This document shows positions 1 through 8,445 of a stretch of DNA of 18,926 bases, piece by piece. The notes under the pieces were generated by a model that saw nothing but the letters and a program-made list of their open reading frames with translations, was not told where the DNA came from and ran no database searches. The stretch is taken from the NCBI GenBank assembly GCA_017556885.1, contig JAFYLV010000105.1, forward strand, positions 1 through 18,926. The letters are read 5' to 3'. The DNA comes from Clostridia bacterium. Lineage in GTDB: Bacteria > Bacillota > Clostridia > Oscillospirales > QAMX01. Position 1 is the stretch's first letter, and every line of letters starts with the position of its first letter. A program made the position numbers and the translations under genes.

Positions 1-1
1 G

Positions 2-1444
2 CTGCGAAAAAAATACAAATTGCCGCTTGTTAGTGTCGATGTAATCCCGGATGTCGAGGAATACAATGACGAAAATGATATTGATAGACCTACTACCGAG
101 CAGGTCAGACGAGAAGTGGCATATTTGGCGAAGCTGCAAAGAGAAGTGATCGTAAAGCATTATCTTGAAGGAAAAAGAGTTCAAGATATAGCCGACGAGT
201 TAGGCATCCCGAAAGGAACGGTATTGTCACGGCTATCTTCGGGCAGAGATCAGATGAAGAAAGGATTTGATTCAATGGAACAGTACGAAAAGCAAAGTTA
301 TGTTCCCGAACGACTTGAGGTGGGCTGCTCCGGTAATCCCGGATTTAATGAAGAACCGTGGTCGCTTGTGAGCGATGATCTAATGAAACAAAACATATTG
401 ATCATTGCGTATGAAAAACCTGTAACTTCCGTAGAAATTGCAAAAGCTCTTGGAATTCCAACGCCTTACGTTGAAAATGCAATCGAGGATCTTGTTAAGT
501 GCGAGTTGATGGTACGAAACGGAAACAAGGTCGTTACCGATTTTTTGATTTCCACGCCTGCCGAAAGATCGTCAAAGCTTGATGTTCAGCTTGATTTCTC
601 AAATCAGCAGTATGAAGTGGTATGGAATTTAATTGCTGAGTTGTTTTCGGAAATTTGTTCTTTAAGCTGGTTTGAACGATTGTCTGTTGGCGAGCAAATT
701 GATCTTAAATATTACGCTATGATCGATGTTCTTGCAAGAGGACAATATCACGCCATCAGAAGAATCGTTGACACGAACGAGATTTATCCCGAAAGACCGG
801 ATGGTGGCAGATGGATCGCGCAAGGCACACGATATGGAATGGATTTCAAGTGGGAAAATGATCCATTTTCAAAGTATGCTTATGGTGGCGAAAGGCTTGC
901 AAATTGGGATAATTGCTTCAGCAGTAAATCGGTAATGCTTCATGTTTACGATACCCAACCCGATTTGAACAAATACGAACACGGACCCGTGGAAATACAC
1001 GACGATAATCTGTGTAAGATGTTATACATCCTTCATAAAGGTATTCCGTTTGAATATACAGGATTTAACTTGAGATATTTGGAGGACATTCCACACCTTG
1101 CTTCTTGCGGCGTGTTGCGTTATGAAAACGATGAACCTCAAGTAGCAATCCCGGTACTTAACAAAAATGAGTTCTCGGAATTGTATAAGATCAGTGCATC
1201 CTATATGGTGAAATTAGGCTCTCTCATTGAGTCGCCTTTAAGAGAACTTTTTCCGCAGTTAAAATTGGATATTCCCGAGCATCTTGAGGGACGAATAGCT
1301 GAATTCAGAAAATATGTGTTCTATGCGTTCCCGATGGCTATTGTAAAAAGAGCAATTTCTGATGAGGATTTTATTCTTGACAGTCAGCAAAAAGCAATAC
1401 CGATGGTATTAGTTATAGAAGAACCTGAGAATGTAATCAAGTAA
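2..1444 (+). CDS. Sigma-70 region 4 protein with second winged helix (5' truncated)
   Basis: The reading frame is open to the left edge (codons LRKKYK precede a TTG at 20), so the true start lies outside the window. Residues below count from that TTG. Residues about 34-82 form a sigma-70 region 4 helix-turn-helix (LQREVIVKHYLEGKRVQDIA then LGIPKGTVLSRL), the part that contacts the -35 element. A second winged-helix-like segment follows at about 121-177 (PVTSVEIAKALGIPTPYVEN). The remaining ~300 residues are acidic/aromatic and match nothing I recognise. Region 2 would have to lie upstream, so whether this is a working sigma factor cannot be judged here. The gene is AT-richer than the housekeeping genes to its right, which hints at an accessory origin. 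It ends in a strong terminator. An alternative is a sigma-like DNA-binding regulator without core-binding ability. Confidence 0.7.
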   Translation: MRKKYKLPLVSVDVIPDVEEYNDENDIDRPTTEQVRREVAYLAKLQREVIVKHYLEGKRVQDIADELGIPKGTVLSRLSSGRDQMKKGFDSMEQYEKQSYVPERLEVGCSGNPGFNEEPWSLVSDDLMKQNILIIAYEKPVTSVEIAKALGIPTPYVENAIEDLVKCELMVRNGNKVVTDFLISTPAERSSKLDVQLDFSNQQYEVVWNLIAELFSEICSLSWFERLSVGEQIDLKYYAMIDVLARGQYHAIRRIVDTNEIYPERPDGGRWIAQGTRYGMDFKWENDPFSKYAYGGERLANWDNCFSSKSVMLHVYDTQPDLNKYEHGPVEIHDDNLCKMLYILHKGIPFEYTGFNLRYLEDIPHLASCGVLRYENDEPQVAIPVLNKNEFSELYKISASYMVKLGSLIESPLRELFPQLKLDIPEHLEGRIAEFRKYVFYAFPMAIVKRAISDEDFILDSQQKAIPMVLVIEEPENVIK

Positions 1445-1447
1445 AAA

Positions 1448-1496
1448 TACCGCTGAGAGTAACCGTAATGGTCACTCTCAGCGGTAGTGCTTTTTT
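1448..1496. terminator. Bidirectional intrinsic terminator
   Basis: A perfect 13-bp stem pairs 1448-1460 with 1474-1486. The loop contains a further ACC/GGT pairing, and T6 follows at 1491-1496 on the plus strand. The minus strand also gives the hairpin followed by ATTTTTAC. It therefore ends both the sigma-like gene (plus) and the rplU-obgE-acyltransferase transcript (minus), which converge here. Confidence 0.9.
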
Positions 1497-1555
1497 AAAA
1501 CTGCTTTATCGCAGGCACACCAAGAGGTCTTCCGGGGCACTTCGCTGTCGTTCTG

Positions 1556-2476
1556 TCAGTCGTTCTTATGGTGGATCTTCTCACCGTCAAAAATGAAGAC
1601 ACCCTCGCCGCAGCCGGCGACGCCGCCTTTGGCATACCAGTCCAGATATGCGCGCTGCAGGCTGGTCTCATTGGGGAAGCCCTCCAGGCTGCCCTCATAT
1701 TTCCGGTTGAAAATACGCCAGCAATCGCCGAATGCGGGGGACTGCTTGCTGAATTCAATGTCAAAGAAATCCATAAAGTCGCGGATGCGGGACTTCTCCG
1801 GCAGGAACTCGTAATGCTCGCGGTACAGAAGCCAGGAATAGCAAACAAAGGGGATCTTATCGTTATCAAACATCGGACGGAAGTACTTATATGCCTGACG
1901 GAAGGACTCCATGCAGTCCTCCTTAAGCAGAGGTCCTGCGGAGGGAATATGCATGTTCACGGCCTTGTCACCCTTCTGCACGGTGACTCCGGCGCAGGTG
2001 TAGGGAGTCTCGATGCGATAGGTCTCCAGCTCCAGCTGCAGGCGGCCAAAGGCAAAGCGCTTGAGATAGAAGAAACCGCCGAACCAGCCGGCAACAAAGG
2101 AGCCCCAGATGTCGTAGACCTTCTTGCACTCAAAGAGCTTGTATTTCAGGTCGAAAACCGAGGTCTTGTAAAGCTCCTCCGGAAGTCCGGCCAGATCGTA
2201 AAGCTCCTTCATATGGCGGCAGAGGCAGACGGCATACAGAAGATCGGAAATATACTCGTGGACTCCGGCAGCCACACCGGCCTCGCGGCTGCGGCGCAGA
2301 TTTTCACCATAATTAAACTCCACGCCGAGACGGTCATATTCCTCAACGCAGGAGAGGAAAATGTCCGCGGCCTCGCGGTTTGCCATGATGGTATCCCACG
2401 CGGCGAGGAAACCGGCTTCGGCCTCCGCGGGATAGTCGCAGTAGCGGCAAAATTCGGAAATGTAGGTTTTCATCAT
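1556..2476 (-). CDS. Acyltransferase-domain protein (NAT_N / GNAT-like C-terminal type)
   Basis: The protein has 306 residues. The N-terminal half is helical and acidic. The C-terminal half carries a segment at about 174-195 (NMHIPSAGPLLKEDCMESFR) that I recognise as the signature of the GNAT-like C-terminal domain found with an acyltransferase N-terminal domain in Firmicutes and Actinobacteria. The substrate of this family is unknown to me, so no reaction is assigned. Two ATG codons are adjacent (2476 and 2473). AAGGAG lies 7 nt before the first, so 2476 is preferred. The gene follows obgE by 15 nt and is the last gene of the operon. No signal peptide or membrane segment is seen. Confidence 0.65.
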   Translation of the reverse strand: MMKTYISEFCRYCDYPAEAEAGFLAAWDTIMANREAADIFLSCVEEYDRLGVEFNYGENLRRSREAGVAAGVHEYISDLLYAVCLCRHMKELYDLAGLPEELYKTSVFDLKYKLFECKKVYDIWGSFVAGWFGGFFYLKRFAFGRLQLELETYRIETPYTCAGVTVQKGDKAVNMHIPSAGPLLKEDCMESFRQAYKYFRPMFDNDKIPFVCYSWLLYREHYEFLPEKSRIRDFMDFFDIEFSKQSPAFGDCWRIFNRKYEGSLEGFPNETSLQRAYLDWYAKGGVAGCGEGVFIFDGEKIHHKND

Positions 2477-2491
2477 CCTATTTCTCCTTTT

Positions 2492-4145
<1,654 letters not shown>

Positions 4146-4148
4146 GAT

Positions 4149-4478
4149 TTACTCCTCCGAAATCAAAATATAATGGCTGTAATTCGCCGCCTGTTCCCGC
4201 ATGACCATCTCAAAGGCCTGCAGAGCCGGGGCGCATTTTTCATAAATCTCTTCGGTGCTGTCTTTGGGAAGTTCCAGCCGGATGCGGGCACTTTTTTCCC
4301 GAACGGTAACTTCCGCACCGACTCCGAGCACGTCGTTGAGCTGGCATTCCGTCAGCATAACGGCGGTGGAGATGGCCGCGCAGATGATATCTTCTCCTGC
4401 GGCGGCATAGCCGCTGTGGCCCGACACGTCAAACCCTGCGGGCTTGCCGGAGTGCCGGAGAAATGCCACCCGGGTCAT
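4149..4478 (-). CDS. prp: Ribosomal-processing cysteine protease Prp
   Basis: Prp is the cysteine protease that trims the N-terminus of L27. The 109-residue product carries the expected catalytic pair: His21 in GHSGYA and Cys33 in DIICAAIS, close to the positions known in the Staphylococcus aureus enzyme. Its ATG overlaps the rplU stop by one base (TAATG), which implies translational coupling. It sits in the conserved order rplU - prp - rpmA, next to its substrate. Confidence 0.95.
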   Translation of the reverse strand: MTRVAFLRHSGKPAGFDVSGHSGYAAAGEDIICAAISTAVMLTECQLNDVLGVGAEVTVREKSARIRLELPKDSTEEIYEKCAPALQAFEMVMREQAANYSHYILISEE

Positions 4479-4789
4479 TAGAAGTTGATCTTAGTGACCT
4501 GCAGCTTGGTGTAGGGCTGACGATGGCCCTTGCGGCGGCGCTCGTTCTTCTTGGGCTTGTACTTGAAGACCATGATCTTCTTGCCCTTGCCGTTCTTGAC
4601 GACGGAAGCCTCAACGGAAGCACCCTCGACAACGGGAGCACCGACAACCAGCTCGTCACCCTTGGAGACGGCCAGGACTTCGGTGAAGGTGTAGGACTCG
4701 GGGAGCTCGTCAGCGAGCTTCTCGACGTAGATGATGTCGCCCTCGGAAACGCGATACTGCTTTCCGCCGGTCTTGATGATTGCGTACAT
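4478..4789 (-). CDS. rplU: 50S ribosomal protein L21
   Basis: The 103-residue L21 has the family start [14 protein letters not shown] and the basic C-terminal stretch [19 protein letters not shown] that binds 23S rRNA. ATG 4789 is chosen over an in-frame start at 4861 because it begins the conserved protein and GAGGTAA precedes it. The extra upstream codons belong to the leader. It is the first gene of the rplU-prp-rpmA-obgE operon. Confidence 0.98.
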   Translation of the reverse strand: MYAIIKTGGKQYRVSEGDIIYVEKLADELPESYTFTEVLAVSKGDELVVGAPVVEGASVEASVVKNGKGKKIMVFKYKPKKNERRRKGHRQPYTKLQVTKINF

Positions 4790-4869
4790 GCGGTTACCTC
4801 TTTTTCTTTTTTGAGTCTCGCTTCGGCAGGCGGGAAAAATCCGCTTTATCAAAACCTGCAAAATGCGGC
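4790..4869 (-). promoter_or_regulatory. Probable L21 leader (ribosomal protein autoregulatory 5' UTR)
   Basis: The predicted 5' UTR is about 80 nt long. Its RNA holds nested pairings: GCAG (from 4859) with CUGC, enclosing GCGG with CCGC, then an unpaired CGAAGCGAGACUC run and a purine-rich stretch before the Shine-Dalgarno. This matches my memory of the Firmicute L21 leader motif in position and general form. Identity to the published covariance model was not tested. Presumed role: binding of free L21 lowers rplU translation. Confidence 0.55.
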
Positions 4870-4875
4870 TTAAAT

Positions 4876-4904
4876 ATTATACTGAAATTTATAGCAGGTG
4901 TCAA
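4876..4904 (-). promoter_or_regulatory. Sigma-A promoter of rplU operon
   Basis: A perfect consensus on the minus strand: TTGACA at 4904-4899, a 17-bp spacer, TATAAT at 4881-4876. The predicted start of transcription is near 4869. Confidence 0.92.
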
Positions 4905-4924
4905 TACTCTTTTTCAAAAAAATA

Positions 4925-4953
4925 TTGTTTTTTTGCGCAAAAGGTTATATAAT
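4925..4953 (+). promoter_or_regulatory. Sigma-A promoter of typA
   Basis: TTGTTT at 4925-4930, a 17-bp spacer, and TATAAT at 4948-4953 lie 40 nt upstream of the TTG start. The -35 boxes of the divergent rplU and typA promoters are only 20 bp apart, so the two could share regulation. Confidence 0.75.
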
Positions 4954-4992
4954 ATCTCTTGTTGTTTTAGAAAAACGTAAGGGAGCGTCATT

Positions 4993-6822
4993 TTGAAAAA
5001 GGAACATATTCGTAATATCGCGATCATCGCCCACGTTGACCACGGTAAGACCACCCTGGTCGATGAAATGCTCAAGCAGGGCGGTGTATACCGCGAAAAT
5101 CAAGAAACGGTTGACCGTGTCATGGACTCCGGCGATCTGGAGCGCGAGCGCGGCATTACCATCCTTGCAAAGAATACCGCCGTCCGCTACGGCGATACCC
5201 GCATCAACATCGTCGATACCCCCGGCCACGCCGACTTCGGCGGCGAGGTGGAGCGCATCCTGCAGATGGTCAACGGCGTCATCCTGCTGGTCGACGCCTT
5301 CGAGGGACCCATGCCTCAGACCCGCTTCGTGCTGTCCAAAGCGCTGGAGCTCGGCCTGCGTGTGGTCGTATGCGTCAATAAGATCGACCGCCCCGATGCC
5401 CGTCCCACTGAGGTCGTGGACGAGGTCCTTGAGCTTCTCATCGATCTCGATGCCACCGACGAGCAGCTGGATTCCCCCGTGCTCTTCGCCTCCGGCCGCG
5501 ACGGCACCGCATCCGTCTCTCCCGATGCCAAGGGCGAGGATCTCCGGCCCCTCTTTGATGCCATTCTGGAGTACATCCCTGCCCCCGAGGACAATGACGA
5601 TGGCCCCTTCCAGATGCTCGTCTCCTCCATCGACTATAACGAGTACGTTGGCCGCATCGCCATCGGCCGCATCAAGAGCGGCAAGCTCCGCCAGGGTCAG
5701 GATATCGTTCTCTGCAACTACCACCGTCCCGACGAGGCCCCTCTGAAGGCCAAGGCGGTTACCCTCTACCAGTTCGACGGTCTCGGCCGCCAGCAGGTCA
5801 CCGAAGCCGCCTCCGGCGATATCGTCGCCATGTCCGGCATTGAGTCCGTCACCATCGGCGACACCATCTGTGCCCCCGATGCCGTGGAGGCCCTGCCCTT
5901 CATCAAGATCTCCGAGCCCACCGTGGAGATGACCTTCTCCGTCAACGACAGCCCCTTCGCCGGCCGCGAGGGTAAGTTCGTCACCTCCCGCAACCTGCGC
6001 GACCGCCTCATGCGCGAGCTGCTCAAGGACGTTTCCCTCCGCGTGGAGGATACCGATTCCACCGATGCCTTCCGTGTGCTCGGCCGCGGCGAGATGCATC
6101 TCTCCATCCTCATTGAGACCATGCGCCGCGAGGGCTACGAATTCCAGGTCAGCCCGCCCCGCGTGCTTTACCGCGAGATCGACGGTGTCATGTGCGAGCC
6201 CATCGAAGAGGTCGTCTGCGACGTGCCCGAGGGCAGCGTCGGCGCCGTTATGGAGAAACTCGGCTCCCGCAAGGGCGAGATCGTCAACATGCATCCCCCG
6301 GCTGGCGGACGTGTACGTCTTGAATACACCGTCCCCTCCCGCGGTCTCTTCGGCTATCGCAGCGAATTTCTCACCGATACCCGCGGCGAAGGCATCTTTA
6401 CCGCCGTTTTCCACAGCTATGAGCCCCTCCGCGGCAACATCGAGCGCCGCGCCACCGGCTCTCTCATCGCCTTCGAGACCGGCGAGACCGTCACCTACGG
6501 CCTCTTCAACGCCCAGGAGCGCGGTGCCCTCTTCGTCGATCCCGGCATTCCCGTCTACGCCGGCATGGTGGTCGGCATGTCCCCCAAGCCCGAGGACATC
6601 ACCGTCAACGTCTGCAAGAAAAAGCACGTCACCAACATGCGTGCCTCCGGCTCCGACGAAGCCCTGCGCCTCGTTCCTCCCCGCCGCCTGAGCCTGGAGC
6701 AGTGCCTGGAGTTCCTCGGTGACGATGAGCTTCTCGAGGTCACTCCCAAGACCCTCCGTATCCGCAAGGCCGAGCTGGATCACGCCGCCCGCCTGCGCGA
6801 GGCCTCCAAGAAGAAAGCATAA
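4993..6822 (+). CDS. typA: Translational GTPase TypA/BipA
   Basis: TypA is a ribosome-associated translation-factor GTPase important for 50S assembly and for growth under cold or other stress. The 609-residue length is normal. G motifs are present: AHVDHGKT at 13-20, RGITI in switch [13 protein letters not shown] in switch II, and NKID. EF-G-like domains III and V and the TypA-specific C-terminal domain follow ([17 protein letters not shown], then [23 protein letters not shown]). The start codon is TTG, 7 nt after GGGAG; no nearby ATG fits. Synonymous sites are extremely C-rich compared with the neighbours, which suggests high expression and produces long antisense frames. Confidence 0.97.
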   Translation: MKKEHIRNIAIIAHVDHGKTTLVDEMLKQGGVYRENQETVDRVMDSGDLERERGITILAKNTAVRYGDTRINIVDTPGHADFGGEVERILQMVNGVILLVDAFEGPMPQTRFVLSKALELGLRVVVCVNKIDRPDARPTEVVDEVLELLIDLDATDEQLDSPVLFASGRDGTASVSPDAKGEDLRPLFDAILEYIPAPEDNDDGPFQMLVSSIDYNEYVGRIAIGRIKSGKLRQGQDIVLCNYHRPDEAPLKAKAVTLYQFDGLGRQQVTEAASGDIVAMSGIESVTIGDTICAPDAVEALPFIKISEPTVEMTFSVNDSPFAGREGKFVTSRNLRDRLMRELLKDVSLRVEDTDSTDAFRVLGRGEMHLSILIETMRREGYEFQVSPPRVLYREIDGVMCEPIEEVVCDVPEGSVGAVMEKLGSRKGEIVNMHPPAGGRVRLEYTVPSRGLFGYRSEFLTDTRGEGIFTAVFHSYEPLRGNIERRATGSLIAFETGETVTYGLFNAQERGALFVDPGIPVYAGMVVGMSPKPEDITVNVCKKKHVTNMRASGSDEALRLVPPRRLSLEQCLEFLGDDELLEVTPKTLRIRKAELDHAARLREASKKKA

Positions 6823-6882
6823 CATCAAAAACACCGCCGACATTCCTGTGATGTTCTTAACGGAGAAACAAGATAGTGCATT

Positions 6883-6907
6883 GTAGGGCGGGGGCTTGCT
6901 CCCGCCG
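6883..6907 (+). repeat. GC-rich palindromic interspersed repeat, left copy
   Basis: The core 6888-6907 (GCGGGGGCTTGCTCCCGCCG) folds on itself as a hairpin. An inverted copy with 24 of 25 bases identical, including the preceding GTAG, lies at 8138-8162. From memory, such GTAGGGCGGGG-type elements recur in intergenic spaces of Oscillospiraceae genomes. This is recollection and was not searched. Confidence 0.8.
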
Positions 6908-6921
6908 CCATACGTAAAAGC

Positions 6922-6950
6922 AACCGCAGCATCCAAAAGGTGCTGCGGTT
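6922..6950. terminator. Hairpin between typA and araC-type gene
   Basis: A perfect 10-bp stem pairs 6922-6931 (AACCGCAGCA) with 6941-6950. On the minus strand it is followed by GCTTTTAC, so it best serves as terminator of the minus-strand regulator ending at 6976. On the plus strand the tail (AATTATT) is poor, but it may still help end typA. Confidence 0.6.
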
Positions 6951-6975
6951 AATTATTCAACATGTTGGAATATTC

Positions 6976-7881
6976 TTAACTGTTTGTATCTTCAACAAAA
7001 ATAGAGTCAACATACTTGGACGCATTTTTGACTAGAAAGTCTTCTATCATTTCTTTAGACCACAATACATTTCCAAAAATATTTGAATTAGGTTTCAATG
7101 TAACTTTCATTCCACTTTGGTGAGAAGAATCCTCGATAATTAACTCATGCTGTGCAACTCCGTTGATGTAAGATTGAGAATAACTTTTGCCATTTCTCCA
7201 AACACATATGGACATATTCTCACATAATGAATTAACCATATTGAGTTCTAAATTATTAAAATCCTCAATGTTCGCATAATCTATAGCGGACATAGGATGA
7301 CCACCAAAAACACGATTTAATATTTCGCTACTTTTTTGTACTTCATCCACCAAAGGAATTCCTCTACCATCATCCATAATTTCCATATAGTTATTTGACA
7401 ACAAAGATACGCATATTTTTGAACAATGTCCCTCTTGCATTTCCATAATTGATTCCTTTAGTAATAAGAACACCATCATGTGCATTTCTTCAATTATATT
7501 TTTGCTATTCATAATTTCAATGCTCCTTTCTTTCATAACACAATAGTTAGGAATTGCATAAGCTACTTTTTGACCTTTTATTACTTTAGGAGAAAATCCA
7601 AAAAAACGTTTGAAAGACCTAGTAAAACCCTCATGTGATTCAAAGCTATATTGATAAGCAACTTCTAAAATGGTTTTACTTTTTTGTAATGATGAAAAAG
7701 CAAATTGCAATTTACGCATACGAATATAGGAAACAATCGAAATCCCCATTATTTGCGAAAAAATCCTGCTGACATAAAACGGACTATATCCTAAGTCATT
7801 TGCTATGTCATTCAGCAATAATTTGTCTTCTATATGTTCATCTATAAATGCCAATGCTTTTCCTATTTCAAAATCCCTCAT
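6976..7881 (-). CDS. AraC-type regulator fused to a degenerate GyrB-like ATPase domain
   Basis: The product has 301 residues from ATG 7881, chosen because AAGGAGG lies 6 nt before it and because the AraC domain begins there; an in-frame start at 8013 lacks this site. Residues about 5-104 are an AraC/XylS DNA-binding domain with two helix-turn-helices (about 22-43 and 70-93) and the family ending GFSPKVIKGQ. Residues about 128-298 align by eye with the DNA gyrase B N-terminal ATPase. DDGRGIP at 170-176 matches the GyrB DNGRGIP loop, and VWRNGKSYSQSYINGV, SGMKVTLKPNSNIF and the terminal FVED follow in GyrB order. The catalytic Glu/Asn helix and the glycine ATP-lid (GGLHGVG in GyrB) are replaced (LLLKESIME; EDFNNLELN), so ATP hydrolysis is unlikely. 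I infer a regulator whose ligand-sensing part was taken from a GHKL ATPase. Gene and flanks are very AT-rich, unlike their neighbours, which indicates transfer. Confidence 0.8.
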   Translation of the reverse strand: MRDFEIGKALAFIDEHIEDKLLLNDIANDLGYSPFYVSRIFSQIMGISIVSYIRMRKLQFAFSSLQKSKTILEVAYQYSFESHEGFTRSFKRFFGFSPKVIKGQKVAYAIPNYCVMKERSIEIMNSKNIIEEMHMMVFLLLKESIMEMQEGHCSKICVSLLSNNYMEIMDDGRGIPLVDEVQKSSEILNRVFGGHPMSAIDYANIEDFNNLELNMVNSLCENMSICVWRNGKSYSQSYINGVAQHELIIEDSSHQSGMKVTLKPNSNIFGNVLWSKEMIEDFLVKNASKYVDSIFVEDTNS

Positions 7882-7894
7882 GCAATGCCTCCTT

Positions 7895-7917
7895 ATGTTT
7901 AGATGAAGCCTAAACAT
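7895..7917. repeat. Dyad next to the regulator's ribosome binding site
   Basis: ATGTTTAG (7895-7902) and CTAAACAT (7910-7917) are perfect inverted repeats separated by 7 bp. They lie a few bases upstream of AAGGAGG on the minus strand. They could be an operator for autoregulation or an mRNA hairpin limiting translation. Confidence 0.6.
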
Positions 7918-8034
7918 CTTGTTCATCAAATGCTTCATATTTGACTTAATAAAATAATACATCAATGTAAGAAATATTTCTTGATAATCTTTGCGCAAAT
8001 TGCAAAACAACAAAAAAGGACAATACCTTTCGAT

Positions 8035-8060
8035 ATCATCCTACGTGATCATCCTACGTG
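8035..8060. repeat. Tandem 13-bp direct repeat
   Basis: Two exact adjacent copies of ATCATCCTACGTG occupy 8035-8047 and 8048-8060, about 155-180 bp upstream of the regulator's start. AraC-type proteins often bind direct repeats, so this is a candidate binding site. A chance slippage duplication is the alternative. Confidence 0.75.
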
Positions 8061-8137
8061 TTCGATAACTTCAATTTTGCAGAATTGATTGTATCACGGA
8101 TGCGAGCAATTATCAATATGCACAGAGTGTTGGCTCT

Positions 8138-8162
8138 CGGCGGGAGCAAGCCCCCGCTCTAC
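8138..8162 (-). repeat. GC-rich palindromic interspersed repeat, right copy
   Basis: An inverted copy of the element at 6883-6907: the 20-bp core is identical and the 25-bp match has one mismatch. The two copies face each other across the AT-rich regulator segment. Confidence 0.8.
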
Positions 8163-8247
8163 GATGAGCATTTGTGGCAAGCAGAGCATCCGGCTGTCCA
8201 CCGGATGTAATTAACCGGGCAGCCGCCCAGACCTACAAATATACGGA

Positions 8248-8276
8248 AACTGGCAGATCAAAATGACCTGCCAGTT
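8248..8276 (+). terminator. Orphan hairpin upstream of XRE gene
   Basis: AACTGGCAG (8248-8256) pairs perfectly with 8268-8276, and an inner TCA/TGA pairing shortens the loop. GCTTTGTTCTATTT follows on the plus strand, giving a weak terminator. No plus-strand gene ends just before it, so it may be the remnant of a lost gene's end or an insulator ahead of the XRE promoter. Confidence 0.5.
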
Positions 8277-8336
8277 GCTTTGTTCTATTTCTCCGCTAAG
8301 GACATAACGCTTTCCATCGGCGGTGTTTTTTCTATT

Positions 8337-8361
8337 GCTTATCAAGCATCTCTTGATAAGC
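8337..8361. promoter_or_regulatory. Inverted repeat, candidate operator
   Basis: GCTTATCAAG (8337-8346) and CTTGATAAGC (8352-8361) form a perfect 10-bp dyad with a 5-bp spacer, 18 bp upstream of the XRE gene's -35 box. TGATAA recurs at 8354, 8374, 8389 and 8422 around the promoter. This is a plausible autoregulatory site for the XRE protein. Confidence 0.5.
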
Positions 8362-8379
8362 TTAACAACAAATTGATAA

Positions 8380-8408
8380 TTGTTTTTCTGATAATCCGCG
8401 GCTATAAT
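8380..8408 (+). promoter_or_regulatory. Sigma-A promoter of XRE gene
   Basis: TTGTTT at 8380-8385, a 17-bp spacer, and TATAAT at 8403-8408 lie 37 nt upstream of the ATG at 8446. It has the same -35 and -10 hexamers as the typA promoter. Confidence 0.75.
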
Positions 8409-8445
8409 AGAAGCACACCGGTGATAAACTTTTCGGAGGTGCCGT

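Larger units (their letters stand above)
7882..8445. other. Gene-free stretch between araC-type gene and XRE gene
   Basis: This 564-bp divergent region shows no convincing gene. The minus-strand frames here are shadows of the XRE gene, or the unlikely long start of the araC-type gene. It holds, left to right, a dyad before the araC-type ribosome binding site (7895-7917), a 13-bp tandem repeat (8035-8060), the GC-rich palindromic repeat (8138-8162), small hairpins (8187-8207, 8248-8276), a 10-bp dyad (8337-8361) and the XRE promoter (8380-8408). Composition changes from AT-rich to mixed at about 8130. Confidence 0.75.

Noticed and set aside
4945..6936. 663-codon open frame on the minus strand opposite typA
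   Set aside because: It is the antisense shadow of a highly C-rich typA. Its translation is a low-complexity Gly/Ala/Val/Asp/Glu repeat with no domain and no ribosome binding site, while the plus strand encodes a full TypA.
7882..8013. N-terminal extension of the AraC-type regulator from 8013
   Set aside because: It adds 44 residues before the AraC domain without a ribosome binding site, whereas ATG 7881 has AAGGAGG at ideal distance.
6883..8162. Insertion sequence or transposon with its own transposase
   Set aside because: No transposase or integrase gene is present between the inverted repeats; the only gene is a regulator.
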